Made by a program: the position numbers and the translations under genes. Positions 25,837-33,364 of a stretch of DNA of 64,000 bases are shown piece after piece. This DNA comes from ZC4RG30 sp963726085 (GTDB lineage: Bacteria; Pseudomonadota; Gammaproteobacteria; Steroidobacterales; Steroidobacteraceae): positions 1 through 64,000 of the forward strand of contig CAVSAR010000011.1 of the NCBI GenBank assembly GCA_963726085.1, in the 5' to 3' direction. Each line of letters begins with the position of its first letter. Position 1 is the stretch's first letter. Under the pieces are notes generated by a model, which did no database searches, had not been told where the DNA came from, and saw only the letters and a list, made by a program, of their open reading frames with translations.

Positions 25837-25851
25837 GCTGCCTTTAATCCT

Positions 25852-25877
25852 ATGTGTATTATTACACTAATACACAT
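25852..25877. promoter_or_regulatory. probable operator of the GntR/YtrA-type regulator
   Basis: A perfect inverted repeat, ATGTGTATTA (25852-25861) and TAATACACAT (25868-25877), separated by six bases, lies just upstream of the regulator start. It also contains overlapping GTGTA/TACAC half-sites (25854-25858, 25863-25867, 25871-25875), as in known YtrA operators. The AT-rich core overlaps the likely promoter, so binding should block transcription of the whole operon. Confidence 0.8.
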
Positions 25878-25930
25878 GGGCAGGCAGGTCAACCTGCAGA
25901 TCCGTGTCCGGCTTCACGGTTGCGGCCGAT

Positions 25931-26269
25931 TCAGTGGCGGTCGGCCAGGGGCTTGGCGACCTGTTGGCGGCGCAGGCTGGTGGCGATGTCCGCGGCGTTG
26001 GCGCGATTTTCAGTGCGCAGGCTGGCGTCGGCCCTGGCATCCAGCAGCGCCCGCGCTACTTCAGCCGAGGCGTCACGGGCGGCAAGTGTGAGCGCGGTAT
26101 CGCCCTGCCGGTCCCGCAGATCGACCTTGGCCCCGGCACGCAGCAGCAATCGCGTGGTGTCCAGCTGGCTGGCCTGGGCGGCCTGCATCAGCGGCGTGGT
26201 GCCGACGCGATTGACTGCATTGGGATTGGCGCCGCGGCAATGTCGCGGCCGGCGCCCACTAAATGCCAC
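25931..26269 (-). pseudogene. ankyrin-repeat protein, N-terminally truncated
   Basis: About 112 codons giving three ankyrin-type units: ANPNAVNRVGTTPLMQAAQA, LLLRAGAKVDLRDRQGDTAL and ARALLDARADASLRTENRAN. The open frame has only a GTG at 26269 and begins with an arginine-rich, non-ankyrin stretch. No signal peptide or first repeats are present. An ATG at 26274 opens a different frame. The 5' part is therefore missing or frameshifted. It lies 21 bases after the third PilT-family gene on the same strand. Ankyrin repeats mediate protein contacts; no function is claimed. Confidence 0.6.
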
Positions 26270-26290
26270 GCCATCGCGGCGCGCCAGCGG

Positions 26291-27409
26291 TTAGCCGAAG
26301 TTGATCTTTGCTTCCAGGTTGGTGCGTGAGTCGGCGTTGGTCAGCGCGTCTTCCAGCTCGATGCGTCCGGCCCGGTACAGCGAGACCAGCGACATGTCGA
26401 AGCTCTGGATGCCCTTCTCCGCGCTGTTGCGGATCGATTCCTTGATGGAGCTGACGTCGCCCTTGCGTATCAATTCCGAGATATGCGGCGTATTGAGCAT
26501 GACCTCCATCGCCGCGACCCGCCGGCCATCCTTGCCGGGCACCAGGCGCTGCGCCAGGATGGCGCGCAGGTACTGCGACATGTCCAGCAGCACCTGCGCA
26601 TGCTGGTGGTGGGAAAACATGTTGATGATGCGATCCAGCGTCTCGGCGCAGTTGTTGGCATGCAGGGTCGCCAGCACCAGGTGCCCGGTACCCGCCAGGG
26701 CGATGGCCGCTTCCATGCTCTCCTGGTCGCGGATTTCGCCAATGAGGATCACGTCCGGCGCGGCACGCATCACCCCGCGCAGCGCGCGGGCATAGGTCTT
26801 GGTATCCAGTCCCACTTCACGCTGGTTGACCAGGGAACGCTTGTTGGTGTGCAGGAACTCGATCGGATCCTCGATGGTGACGATGTGGTCCGAGAAATTC
26901 TCATTGCGGTAATTGATCATCGCCGCCAGCGACGTGGACTTGCCCGAGCCGGTGGCCCCCACCATGAGGATCAGCCCGCGCCGCAGCTTGACCAGGTCGA
27001 CCAGCAGGTCCGGCAGCCCCAGCACGTCTAGGCGCGGCATGTCGGCGGTAATGTAGCGCATCACCACGGCCGGGTAGCCACGCTGATAGAAGATGGCCAC
27101 GCGGAAACGCCCCAGCCCCGGTTCCGAGATGGCGAAGTCGATCTCCAGCTCGCGCTGGAAATACTCGATCTGCTCCGGGGTCATCAGGCCAAAGGCCGCG
27201 GCCCGCACCGCATCCGGTGACAGCACCTGCTTGTTGATCGCGTGGATCTGGCCTTCGATCTTGACCTTGATGGGCGCATTGGAGGTAAAGAACAGGTCAG
27301 AGGCCTTGCGCTCGACCATCAGCTTGAACAGCGGGCGCGTCTTGAGACCACCGGGAGTGGTCGTGACCTTGAACTCGCCGGTTTCTGCCATTGGCTCGGC
27401 CGCGCTCAA
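26291..27409 (-). CDS. third PilT/PilU-family ATPase
   Basis: 372 residues of a hexameric secretion-type ATPase: Walker A VGATGSGKSTSLAAM, the Asp box TIEDPIEFLHTNKRSL, Walker B PDVILIGEIRDQESMEAA and the His box GTGHLVLATLHANN. Its N-terminal domain (ERKASDLFFTSNAPIKVKIE) is closest in look to PilU. Its start overlaps the pilU stop by 4 bases, making a pilT-pilU-pilU-like tandem. Pil retraction ATPases disassemble type IV pilin at the inner membrane. Most type IV pilus loci have only pilT and pilU here, so this one may modulate retraction or serve a second pilus. Confidence 0.9.
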   Translation of the reverse strand: MSAAEPMAETGEFKVTTTPGGLKTRPLFKLMVERKASDLFFTSNAPIKVKIEGQIHAINKQVLSPDAVRAAAFGLMTPEQIEYFQRELEIDFAISEPGLGRFRVAIFYQRGYPAVVMRYITADMPRLDVLGLPDLLVDLVKLRRGLILMVGATGSGKSTSLAAMINYRNENFSDHIVTIEDPIEFLHTNKRSLVNQREVGLDTKTYARALRGVMRAAPDVILIGEIRDQESMEAAIALAGTGHLVLATLHANNCAETLDRIINMFSHHQHAQVLLDMSQYLRAILAQRLVPGKDGRRVAAMEVMLNTPHISELIRKGDVSSIKESIRNSAEKGIQSFDMSLVSLYRAGRIELEDALTNADSRTNLEAKINFG

Positions 27410-28563
27410 ATCGCCCGGCCTTCGTCTTCATCCATCAGCGACAGGCTGCTGGCATCGTCGGCGGGGCGGGCGTCACGCTTGCTTTCCAGCTTCACGCGCA
27501 GGCGCAACTCGTTCTTCGAATCCGCATTGCGGATCGCGTCATCGTAGGTGATGTATCCGGTCTCATACAGCTCGAACAGGCACTGGTCGAAGGTCTTCAT
27601 GCCCAGGCGCGTCGAGCGCGACATCACTTCCTTGATCTCGGCGACCTTGCCCTTGAAGATCAGGTCCTGGATCAGCGGCGAGTTGAGCATGATCTCGGTG
27701 GCCGCGATGCGCCCACCTGCGCCGCCCTCGCGTGGCACCAGGCGCTGCGAAATCAGGGCCCGTATGTTGAGCGACAGGTCCATCAGCAGCTGCTCGCGCC
27801 GCTCTTCGGGGAAGAAATTGATGATGCGGTCCAGCGCCTGGTTGGAACTGTTGGCGTGCAGGGTGGCCAGCACCAAGTGGCCGGTCTCGGCGAACTGGAT
27901 GCCGTATTCCATGGTCTCGCGGTCGCGGATTTCGCCGATCAGGATCACGTCGGGGGCCTGGCGCAAGGTGTTCTTAAGCGCGTTGTGCCACGAATCGGTG
28001 TCGACGCCGACTTCCCGGTGCGTGATCACGCAGCCCTTGTGCGGATGCACGTATTCCACCGGGTCCTCGATGGTGACGATGTGGCCGCGGGTCTGTTCGT
28101 TGCGGTAACCCACCATAGCCGCCAGCGTCGTGGACTTGCCCGAGCCGGTGCCGCCGACGATGATCACCAGGCCACGCTTGGACAGCACTACTTCCTTGAG
28201 GATGGGCGGCAGGTCCAGCTCTTCGAACGAGGGAATGGTCGGGTTGATCAGGCGGATCACGCAGCCGATCTGCCCCTGCTGCACGAAGGCGCTGACGCGG
28301 AAACGCCCGATGCCCGGCGGGGCAATGGCGAAATTGCACTCCTTGGTGGCATCAAATTCCTTGGTCTGCCGGTCATTCATGATGGAACGCACCAGCACCG
28401 CGGACTGTTCACCCGTCAGTGCCCGCTCCGTCTGCGGCCGGATCTCGCCGTCGACCTTCACCGCCGGGGGGAATCCGGCCGTGATGAACAGGTCCGAGGC
28501 CTTGCGCTCGGTCACCCGGCGCAGCAGGTCCTGCATCAGCTTGATGCCTTGTTCACGATCCAT
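27406..28563 (-). CDS. pilU: PilU, type IV pilus retraction ATPase
   Basis: 385 residues. N-terminal ERKASDLFITAGFPPAVKVD, Walker A VGGTGSGKSTTLAAM, Asp box TIEDPVEYVHPHKGCVITHR, Walker B PDVILIGEIRDRETMEYG and His box GHLVLATLHANSSNQALD. The end (SLSLMDEDEGRAI) resembles the acidic PilU tail. PilU works with PilT to generate force in pilus retraction. It starts 1 base after the pilT stop and overlaps the next ATPase gene by 4 bases. Confidence 0.94.
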   Translation of the reverse strand: MDREQGIKLMQDLLRRVTERKASDLFITAGFPPAVKVDGEIRPQTERALTGEQSAVLVRSIMNDRQTKEFDATKECNFAIAPPGIGRFRVSAFVQQGQIGCVIRLINPTIPSFEELDLPPILKEVVLSKRGLVIIVGGTGSGKSTTLAAMVGYRNEQTRGHIVTIEDPVEYVHPHKGCVITHREVGVDTDSWHNALKNTLRQAPDVILIGEIRDRETMEYGIQFAETGHLVLATLHANSSNQALDRIINFFPEERREQLLMDLSLNIRALISQRLVPREGGAGGRIAATEIMLNSPLIQDLIFKGKVAEIKEVMSRSTRLGMKTFDQCLFELYETGYITYDDAIRNADSKNELRLRVKLESKRDARPADDASSLSLMDEDEGRAI

Positions 28564-28564
28564 T

Positions 28565-29605
28565 TTAGAGAGCGTCCTTGTTCTGGGCCTTGTAGCGCGC
28601 TTCTTCCTTGCTCACGACACCCTTGGCCATCAGTTCCGCCAGGCACTGGTCCAGCGTCTGCATGCCCTGCGCCTGACCGGTCTGGATCGAGGAGTACATC
28701 TGGGCGATCTTGCCCTCGCGGATCAGGTTACGGATGGCGGGCGTGCCAATCATGATCTCGTGCGCCGCGATGCGGCCACCGCCGATCTTCTTGAGCAGCG
28801 TCTGGGACACCACCGCGCGCAGCGACTCGGAAAGCATCGAACGCACCATGTCCTTCTCGGCCGCGGGGAACACATCGACGATACGGTCGATGGTCTTGGC
28901 CGCCGAACTGGTATGCAGCGTGCCGAACACAAGGTGGCCGGTTTCGGCAGCGGTCAGCGCCAGGCGGATGGTCTCCAGGTCGCGCATTTCGCCGACCAGG
29001 ATCACGTCTGGGTCCTCGCGCAGGGCCGAGCGCAGGGCCTCGGCGAAACCCAGCGTGTCGCGATGCACCTCGCGCTGGTTGATCAAGCAGCGCTTGGACT
29101 CGTGCACGAACTCGATGGGGTCCTCGATGGTGAGGATGTGATCCGGACGATTGTCATTGCAGTGGTCGATCATGCCGGCCAGCGTGGTGGACTTGCCCGA
29201 ACCGGTGGGACCGGTGACCAGCACCAGGCCGCGCGGCAGCATGCACAGGTCGCGGAAGATCTTCGGCGCACCCAGGTCGTCCAGGCCCATGATCACCGAG
29301 GGGATGCTGCGGAATACGGCGCCGGCGCCGCGATTTTGGTTGAAGGCATTGACGCGGAAGCGCGCCAGCTTGGGGATCTCGAACGAAAAGTCGGTCTCGA
29401 AGAACTCTTCGTAGGCCTTGCGTTGCTTGTCGTTCATGATGTCGTACACCATGCTGTGCACTTCCTTGTGGGACAGTGCAGGCATGTTGACGCGCTTCAT
29501 GTCGCCATCGACGCGGATCATCGGTGGGACGCCGGCGGAAAGATGCAGGTCCGAGGCCTGGTTCTTGACCGCAAACGCCAACAGCTGGGCAATATCAAGG
29601 GCCAT
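28565..29605 (-). CDS. pilT: PilT, type IV pilus twitching motility ATPase
   Basis: 346 residues from the ATG at 29605, which has GGAG five bases upstream; an ATG 14 codons earlier is not needed. Typical PilT: QASDLHLSAGVPPMIRVDGD, Walker A VTGPTGSGKSTTLAGM, Asp box TIEDPIEFVHESKRCLINQR, Walker B PDVILVGEMRDLETIRLA and the AIRNLIREGKIAQMYSSIQT region (AIRNLIRE motif). It powers depolymerisation of pilin and so twitching. First of three tandem ATPase genes, divergent from yggS (53 bases apart), as in most gammaproteobacteria. Its activity would be controlled by the Chp system encoded at 7-15.6 kb. Confidence 0.97.
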   Translation of the reverse strand: MALDIAQLLAFAVKNQASDLHLSAGVPPMIRVDGDMKRVNMPALSHKEVHSMVYDIMNDKQRKAYEEFFETDFSFEIPKLARFRVNAFNQNRGAGAVFRSIPSVIMGLDDLGAPKIFRDLCMLPRGLVLVTGPTGSGKSTTLAGMIDHCNDNRPDHILTIEDPIEFVHESKRCLINQREVHRDTLGFAEALRSALREDPDVILVGEMRDLETIRLALTAAETGHLVFGTLHTSSAAKTIDRIVDVFPAAEKDMVRSMLSESLRAVVSQTLLKKIGGGRIAAHEIMIGTPAIRNLIREGKIAQMYSSIQTGQAQGMQTLDQCLAELMAKGVVSKEEARYKAQNKDAL

Positions 29606-29658
29606 GCGAACTCCGGAAGACTTCCAAGGCAGTATAGTCGAGGCCATCGACCCCCCCT

Positions 29659-30372
29659 ATGTTAAGCGGTCCGCAGAATTCAGCCTCCGATAACGCGATC
29701 GCGGAGCGCCTTGCGGCATTGCGTCAGCGCATCGCTGTGGCCGCTCAGACAGCCGGTCGCGATGTGCGCTCCATCACGCTTCTGGCCGTGACAAAAGGGC
29801 AGTCACCGCAGCGCCTGCGCACGGCACTGGCGCTGGGACTCACCGCGTTCGGCGAGAATTACCTGCCCGAGGCGCTGCCCAAGATCCAGGCGCTGCGCGA
29901 TCTGGCCCCGGAATGGCACTTCATCGGTCGGCTGCAGGCCAACAAGACCCGCCCCATTGCGGAGCATTTTTCATGGGTGCACAGCATCGACCGGCTCAAA
30001 GTGGCCGAGAGGTTATCGGTACAGCGCGCGCCGCTGGCGCCACTGCTGAACCTGTGCATCCAGGTCAATGTCTCCGGCGAGGCTGCCAAGGGCGGCTTGC
30101 CTGCCGCTGAAGCGGTGGCGCTGCTGCATGCAGTGGCGGCCCTGCCGCGGCTGCGCGTGCGCGGCCTGATGTGCATGCTGCCCCACGGTGCGGACCTACT
30201 GCAGCAGCGCGAGGACTTCGGGCGCCTGCACGCCCTGTTTGAATCGGCCCGAGCGCAGGGCCTGGCGCTGGACACGCTGTCGATGGGAATGAGCGCGGAT
30301 CTGGAAGAGGCGGTGCGGGCCGGCTCCACCCTGCTACGCATTGGTACGGCACTATTCGGCGAGCGCTCCTGA
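29659..30372 (+). CDS. yggS: YggS/PLPHP family pyridoxal phosphate homeostasis protein
   Basis: 237 residues. PLP-binding lysine in LLAVTKGQSP, then FGENYLPEALPKI, WHFIGRLQANKTRPI, CIQVNVSGEAAKGGL, MCMLP and SMGMSADLEEAVRAGSTLLR with a terminal GTALFGER. It binds PLP without known catalysis and keeps vitamin B6 and amino-acid pools in balance. It is first of yggS-proC-yggT and diverges from pilT. Confidence 0.96.
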   Translation: MLSGPQNSASDNAIAERLAALRQRIAVAAQTAGRDVRSITLLAVTKGQSPQRLRTALALGLTAFGENYLPEALPKIQALRDLAPEWHFIGRLQANKTRPIAEHFSWVHSIDRLKVAERLSVQRAPLAPLLNLCIQVNVSGEAAKGGLPAAEAVALLHAVAALPRLRVRGLMCMLPHGADLLQQREDFGRLHALFESARAQGLALDTLSMGMSADLEEAVRAGSTLLRIGTALFGERS

Positions 30373-30398
30373 CCGGCTGGCCCGCGTAGAATCCCCTG

Positions 30399-31271
30399 AT
30401 GAAAACCACACCGCTGCCACCGAGGCTGCCAGGAACACTGCGGATTGCCCTGATCGGGGGCGGCAACATGGCGCGCGGACTCATCGGTGGACTGCTGGGC
30501 CGTGGCGCCAATCCAGCCCTGATCACCGTGGCTGATCCGTTTGCCGCCGGGCGCGCGGCGCTGGAGCGTGACTTTGCCATCCGGACCACCGAGGACAACG
30601 CGGCGGCCGCCAGCGGCGCTGACGTGGTGGTGCTGGCCGTCAAGCCGCAGCAGATGAGCCCGGTGGCCCAGGCACTGGTCCCGGCACTTGCGCATGCGCC
30701 CCTGGTGATTTCCGTGGCGGCAGGCATCCGCGCCAGCGACCTGCAACGATGGGTTGGCGCTGGCGTGCCGGTAGTGCGCGCGATGCCCAATCGTCCCGCA
30801 TTGATTGGCGCCGGCGCCAGCGGTCTTTACGCAGGCGAATCGGTTGGACCCGCCCAGCGCGCAATTGCACAGCAGGTGCTCGAGTCGTCGGGCCTGTGCG
30901 TGTGGGTCGAGGCGGAAAGCGATCTGGACCTGGTCACGGCGCTGTCGGGCAGCGGGCCGGCATATTTTTTCCGGCTGGCGGAACTGATGTCCGAGGCGGC
31001 CATCGCCCAGGGCCTGGATCCGGTCACGGCGCGCAAGCTCGCTGCGCAGACGCTGGCCGGTGCCGGCCAGCTGGTTGCCGCGGAGCTCGCCGGCGAGTCA
31101 GGCGCGGACTTGGCGCGCATGCGTGCTGAGGTCACCTCAAAGGGAGGCACCACGGAAGCTGCACTGGCGGAATTTGATGCACGCGGCCTCGGTGCCACCG
31201 TTGCCGCTGCACAGGCAGCGGCTGCGCGCCGCAGCCAAGAGCTGGCCCAACAGTTCGGTGTCGCAGGATAG
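30399..31271 (+). CDS. proC: pyrroline-5-carboxylate reductase
   Basis: 290 residues. ProC reduces pyrroline-5-carboxylate to proline with NAD(P)H. The Rossmann start is IALIGGGNMARGLIGGLLGR, followed by VVVLAVKPQQM, VRAMPNRPALIGAGASGLYA, LSGSGPAYFFRLAELM and the C-terminal signature RAEVTSKGGTTEAALAEF. It lies 26 bases after yggS and 5 before yggT. Confidence 0.96.
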   Translation: MKTTPLPPRLPGTLRIALIGGGNMARGLIGGLLGRGANPALITVADPFAAGRAALERDFAIRTTEDNAAAASGADVVVLAVKPQQMSPVAQALVPALAHAPLVISVAAGIRASDLQRWVGAGVPVVRAMPNRPALIGAGASGLYAGESVGPAQRAIAQQVLESSGLCVWVEAESDLDLVTALSGSGPAYFFRLAELMSEAAIAQGLDPVTARKLAAQTLAGAGQLVAAELAGESGADLARMRAEVTSKGGTTEAALAEFDARGLGATVAAAQAAAARRSQELAQQFGVAG

Positions 31272-31276
31272 CGTCA

Positions 31277-31804
31277 GTGTCAGCCGTCTACTACATCTTG
31301 GGAACGCTACTTGAGCTGTATCAGGCAGTGCTGCTGCTGCGCTTACTGATGCAATGGGTGCGCGCCGACTTTCGCAACCCGGTCTCACGCGCCATCGTGC
31401 AGCTGACGGACCCGCTGATCCTGCCACTGCGCAGAGTTCTGCCACCCATCCGGCGCATCGACACTGCTTCTGTCGTGGCAATCCTTGCAGTGACCGCGGT
31501 GAAGGTGGCCGCCGGCCAGCTGCTGCTGGTTTCCAGCCTACCTTCAACTGAAATGCTGCTACGCGGGCTGCTGGTGGAGACGCTACGCATCGTGCTCAAG
31601 ACCTATCTATTTGCCATCGTTCTCAATGCGATACTGTCGTTTGTTGCCCCGGAGAATTACTCGCCGGCCCAGTCGCTCCTGAACTCGATCTGTGAGCCGG
31701 TGCTGCGCCCGATACGGCGGGCCATTCCCTCCGTGGCTGGCCTCGATCTGTCGCCCCTCTGGGCATGCATAGCGATTCAGGCGCTGTTGATCCTGGTCCG
31801 CTGA
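31277..31804 (+). CDS. yggT: YggT family membrane protein
   Basis: 175 residues starting at GTG 31277. Two YGGT repeats, each a membrane helix followed by a conserved patch: LELYQAVLLLRLLMQWVRAD with LTDPLILPLRRVLPP, and LNAILSFVAPENYSPAQSLL with CEPVLRPIRRAIPSVAGLDL. Inner-membrane protein, implicated in osmotic or shape functions in other bacteria; precise role unknown. Last gene of yggS-proC-yggT. Confidence 0.93.
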   Translation: MSAVYYILGTLLELYQAVLLLRLLMQWVRADFRNPVSRAIVQLTDPLILPLRRVLPPIRRIDTASVVAILAVTAVKVAAGQLLLVSSLPSTEMLLRGLLVETLRIVLKTYLFAIVLNAILSFVAPENYSPAQSLLNSICEPVLRPIRRAIPSVAGLDLSPLWACIAIQALLILVR

Positions 31805-31828
31805 TGCGAAAACACTGAAAAAAAAGGC

Positions 31829-31856
31829 TTGCGCGACGTGTTGCATATGTTATGTT
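31829..31856 (+). promoter_or_regulatory. candidate sigma-70 promoter of the HU gene
   Basis: TTGCGC at 31829-31834 and TATGTT at 31851-31856 are 16 bases apart, about 72 bases upstream of the HU start, leaving a plausible leader. The match is fair, not strong. Confidence 0.5.
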
Positions 31857-31927
31857 TCGCGCCGATCAGTGCTGCGTCGATAATCTTCGCAGCGTAGAAA
31901 ACATCAACCTCGCGGGAGTAACTGAAT

Positions 31928-32239
31928 ATGGCGAAGAAGGGTGGCGCACCAACCAAGTCGGAAATCCTGGCTGCGATTTCCAAAGATACGGACCTGTCGC
32001 GCAAGCAGGTCAGCTCGGTATTCGATTCGCTCGCTTCGGTTATCCGCAAGAGCCTGCGCGCCAACGGCATCGTCACGCTGCCTGGCCTGCTGAAGCTCAA
32101 GGTTGTGAAGAAGCCCGCCACTAAGGCGCGCGAAGGCGTCAACCCGTTCACGGGTGACAAGATGATGTTCAAGGCAAAGCCGGCTAGCAAGAAAGTACGC
32201 GCGCTGCCGTTGAAGAGCCTCAAGGCCATGGTCAACTAA
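31928..32239 (+). CDS. HU-family histone-like DNA-binding protein
   Basis: 103 residues. N-terminal helices KSEILAAISKDTDLSRKQVS, then VTLPGLLKLKVVKKPATKAR and GVNPFTGDKMMFKAKPASKK, the beta-arm region that wraps DNA, ending in a basic KVRALPLKSLKAMV. It keeps the N-terminal AKK start and a GGAG (31913-31916) ribosome site. Slightly longer than the 90-residue HU/IHF and with an HU-like variant arm, so I do not assign hupA, hupB or ihf. It is a single gene with its own promoter and terminator. Confidence 0.92.
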   Translation: MAKKGGAPTKSEILAAISKDTDLSRKQVSSVFDSLASVIRKSLRANGIVTLPGLLKLKVVKKPATKAREGVNPFTGDKMMFKAKPASKKVRALPLKSLKAMVN

Positions 32240-32261
32240 GACCCGCTGCATGTAATCGAAG

Positions 32262-32292
32262 GCCCGGAAAACCCTGTTTTTCCGGGCTTTTT
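32262..32292 (+). terminator. rho-independent terminator of the HU gene
   Basis: Perfect 10-bp stem GCCCGGAAAA (32262-32271) and TTTTCCGGGC (32278-32287), six-base loop, then a run of T's. Located 22 bases after the HU stop. It also faces the end of the convergent hydrolase gene. Confidence 0.9.
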
Positions 32293-32294
32293 CG

Positions 32295-32948
32295 TTATTG
32301 GGGCTGGCCGGCCGACAGGAACGGCACCACCACATCGCGCAATGCGCCAAGCTGGCCGTGGAAGAAATGTCCCACGCCCGGCAACACCACCAGCTGCGGC
32401 GCAGGACGTATCCGGCCCGCCCAATCGATGTTGGCAGCCGGGTCAATCACTTCATCTGCTCCGCCCTGCACGATAAGCCAGGGACTGTCCGGCGCGCGCA
32501 CTTGCTGTGGCGATGCATAGTCGCCGGTAAATGCCGGCGCCACGGTTACCAGTCGAGCCACGCGCCCGGCACGTGGCTCGACGCTGACGCGCAGCGCGAC
32601 ACGTCCGCCGAATGAGAACCCGCCCAGCCACAGCGCTGCCTGCGGCCAGCGCTGCCGCCCATAGTCGATCACGGCCAGCGTGTCCAGCGCTTCCCCGCGC
32701 CCCTCATCGAAGGCTCCGGCACTCGCGCCGACGCCACGGAAATTGAAGCGGATGCTGGGGACACGCAACTCCTGCGCACAGCGCGCCAGGGTGGTGACCA
32801 CTTTGTTGTCCATGGTGCCGCCATGCTGGGGGTGCGGATGGCAAACCACCATGAACGCCAGCGGCGGTTGCGCATCAGGCGCCTCCACCACCAGCTGCAG
32901 CGCGCCGGCGGGTCCCGAAATGGAGACCGGCTCCGGCCGCAGCGTCAC
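32295..32948 (-). CDS. alpha/beta hydrolase
   Basis: 217 residues from GTG 32948, which overlaps the msrB stop as GTGA; longer frames run inside msrB and are rejected. It has MVVCHPHPQHGGTMDNKVVT, IRFNFRGVGASAGAFDEGRG, the nucleophile elbow LGGFSFGGRVAL and a C-terminal VVLPGVGHFFHG carrying the histidine. This is the YqiA/COG2945 type of small serine hydrolase. Substrate unknown. Third gene of htpG-msrB-hydrolase. Confidence 0.9.
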   Translation of the reverse strand: MTLRPEPVSISGPAGALQLVVEAPDAQPPLAFMVVCHPHPQHGGTMDNKVVTTLARCAQELRVPSIRFNFRGVGASAGAFDEGRGEALDTLAVIDYGRQRWPQAALWLGGFSFGGRVALRVSVEPRAGRVARLVTVAPAFTGDYASPQQVRAPDSPWLIVQGGADEVIDPAANIDWAGRIRPAPQLVVLPGVGHFFHGQLGALRDVVVPFLSAGQPQ

Positions 32949-33364
32949 GCCTTGTCCGGCTCGCGGCCCGCTGGGTCGCGGAATCCCAGCGAGGCGGAAT
33001 TGATGCAGTAGCGCAGGCCGGTGGGCTCGGGCCCATCGTCGAACACGTGGCCCAGGTGCGCGCCACAGGCGGCGCAGGTGACCTCGGTGCGCGTCATGCC
33101 GTGGGAATTGTCGCGGTGGGTATGGATGCGCTCCGCGGCCAGTGGCAGCCAGAAACTGGGCCAGCCGCAGCCGGCATCGAACTTCTTTTCCGACTCGAAC
33201 AGGTCGGAATTGCAGCATACGCAGTAGTAGACGCCCGGCGCGGTGTGCGCAGCGTAGCGGCCGGTGAAGGCGCGCTCCGTGCCGCGTTCCTGCGTTACGT
33301 GGTACTGCAGGGAGGACAGGCGGGTGCGCAGGTCTTCCTTCGAGGGCTTGCGGGCGTCGGTCAT
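32945..33364 (-). CDS. msrB: peptide-methionine (R)-S-oxide reductase MsrB
   Basis: 139 residues. MsrB reduces methionine-R-sulfoxide in damaged proteins. Zinc-site cysteines appear in YYCVCCNSDLF and TCAACGAHLGHVFDDG. KFDAGCGWPSFW and the catalytic cysteine in LRYCINSASLGF are intact. It overlaps htpG upstream and the hydrolase downstream by 4 bases each, so it is co-expressed with the chaperone as a protein-repair unit. Confidence 0.97.
   Translation of the reverse strand: MTDARKPSKEDLRTRLSSLQYHVTQERGTERAFTGRYAAHTAPGVYYCVCCNSDLFESEKKFDAGCGWPSFWLPLAAERIHTHRDNSHGMTRTEVTCAACGAHLGHVFDDGPEPTGLRYCINSASLGFRDPAGREPDKA

Noticed and set aside
27391..29665. Long plus-strand frames opposite pilU and pilT
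   Set aside because: Antisense shadows of the conserved ATPase genes.
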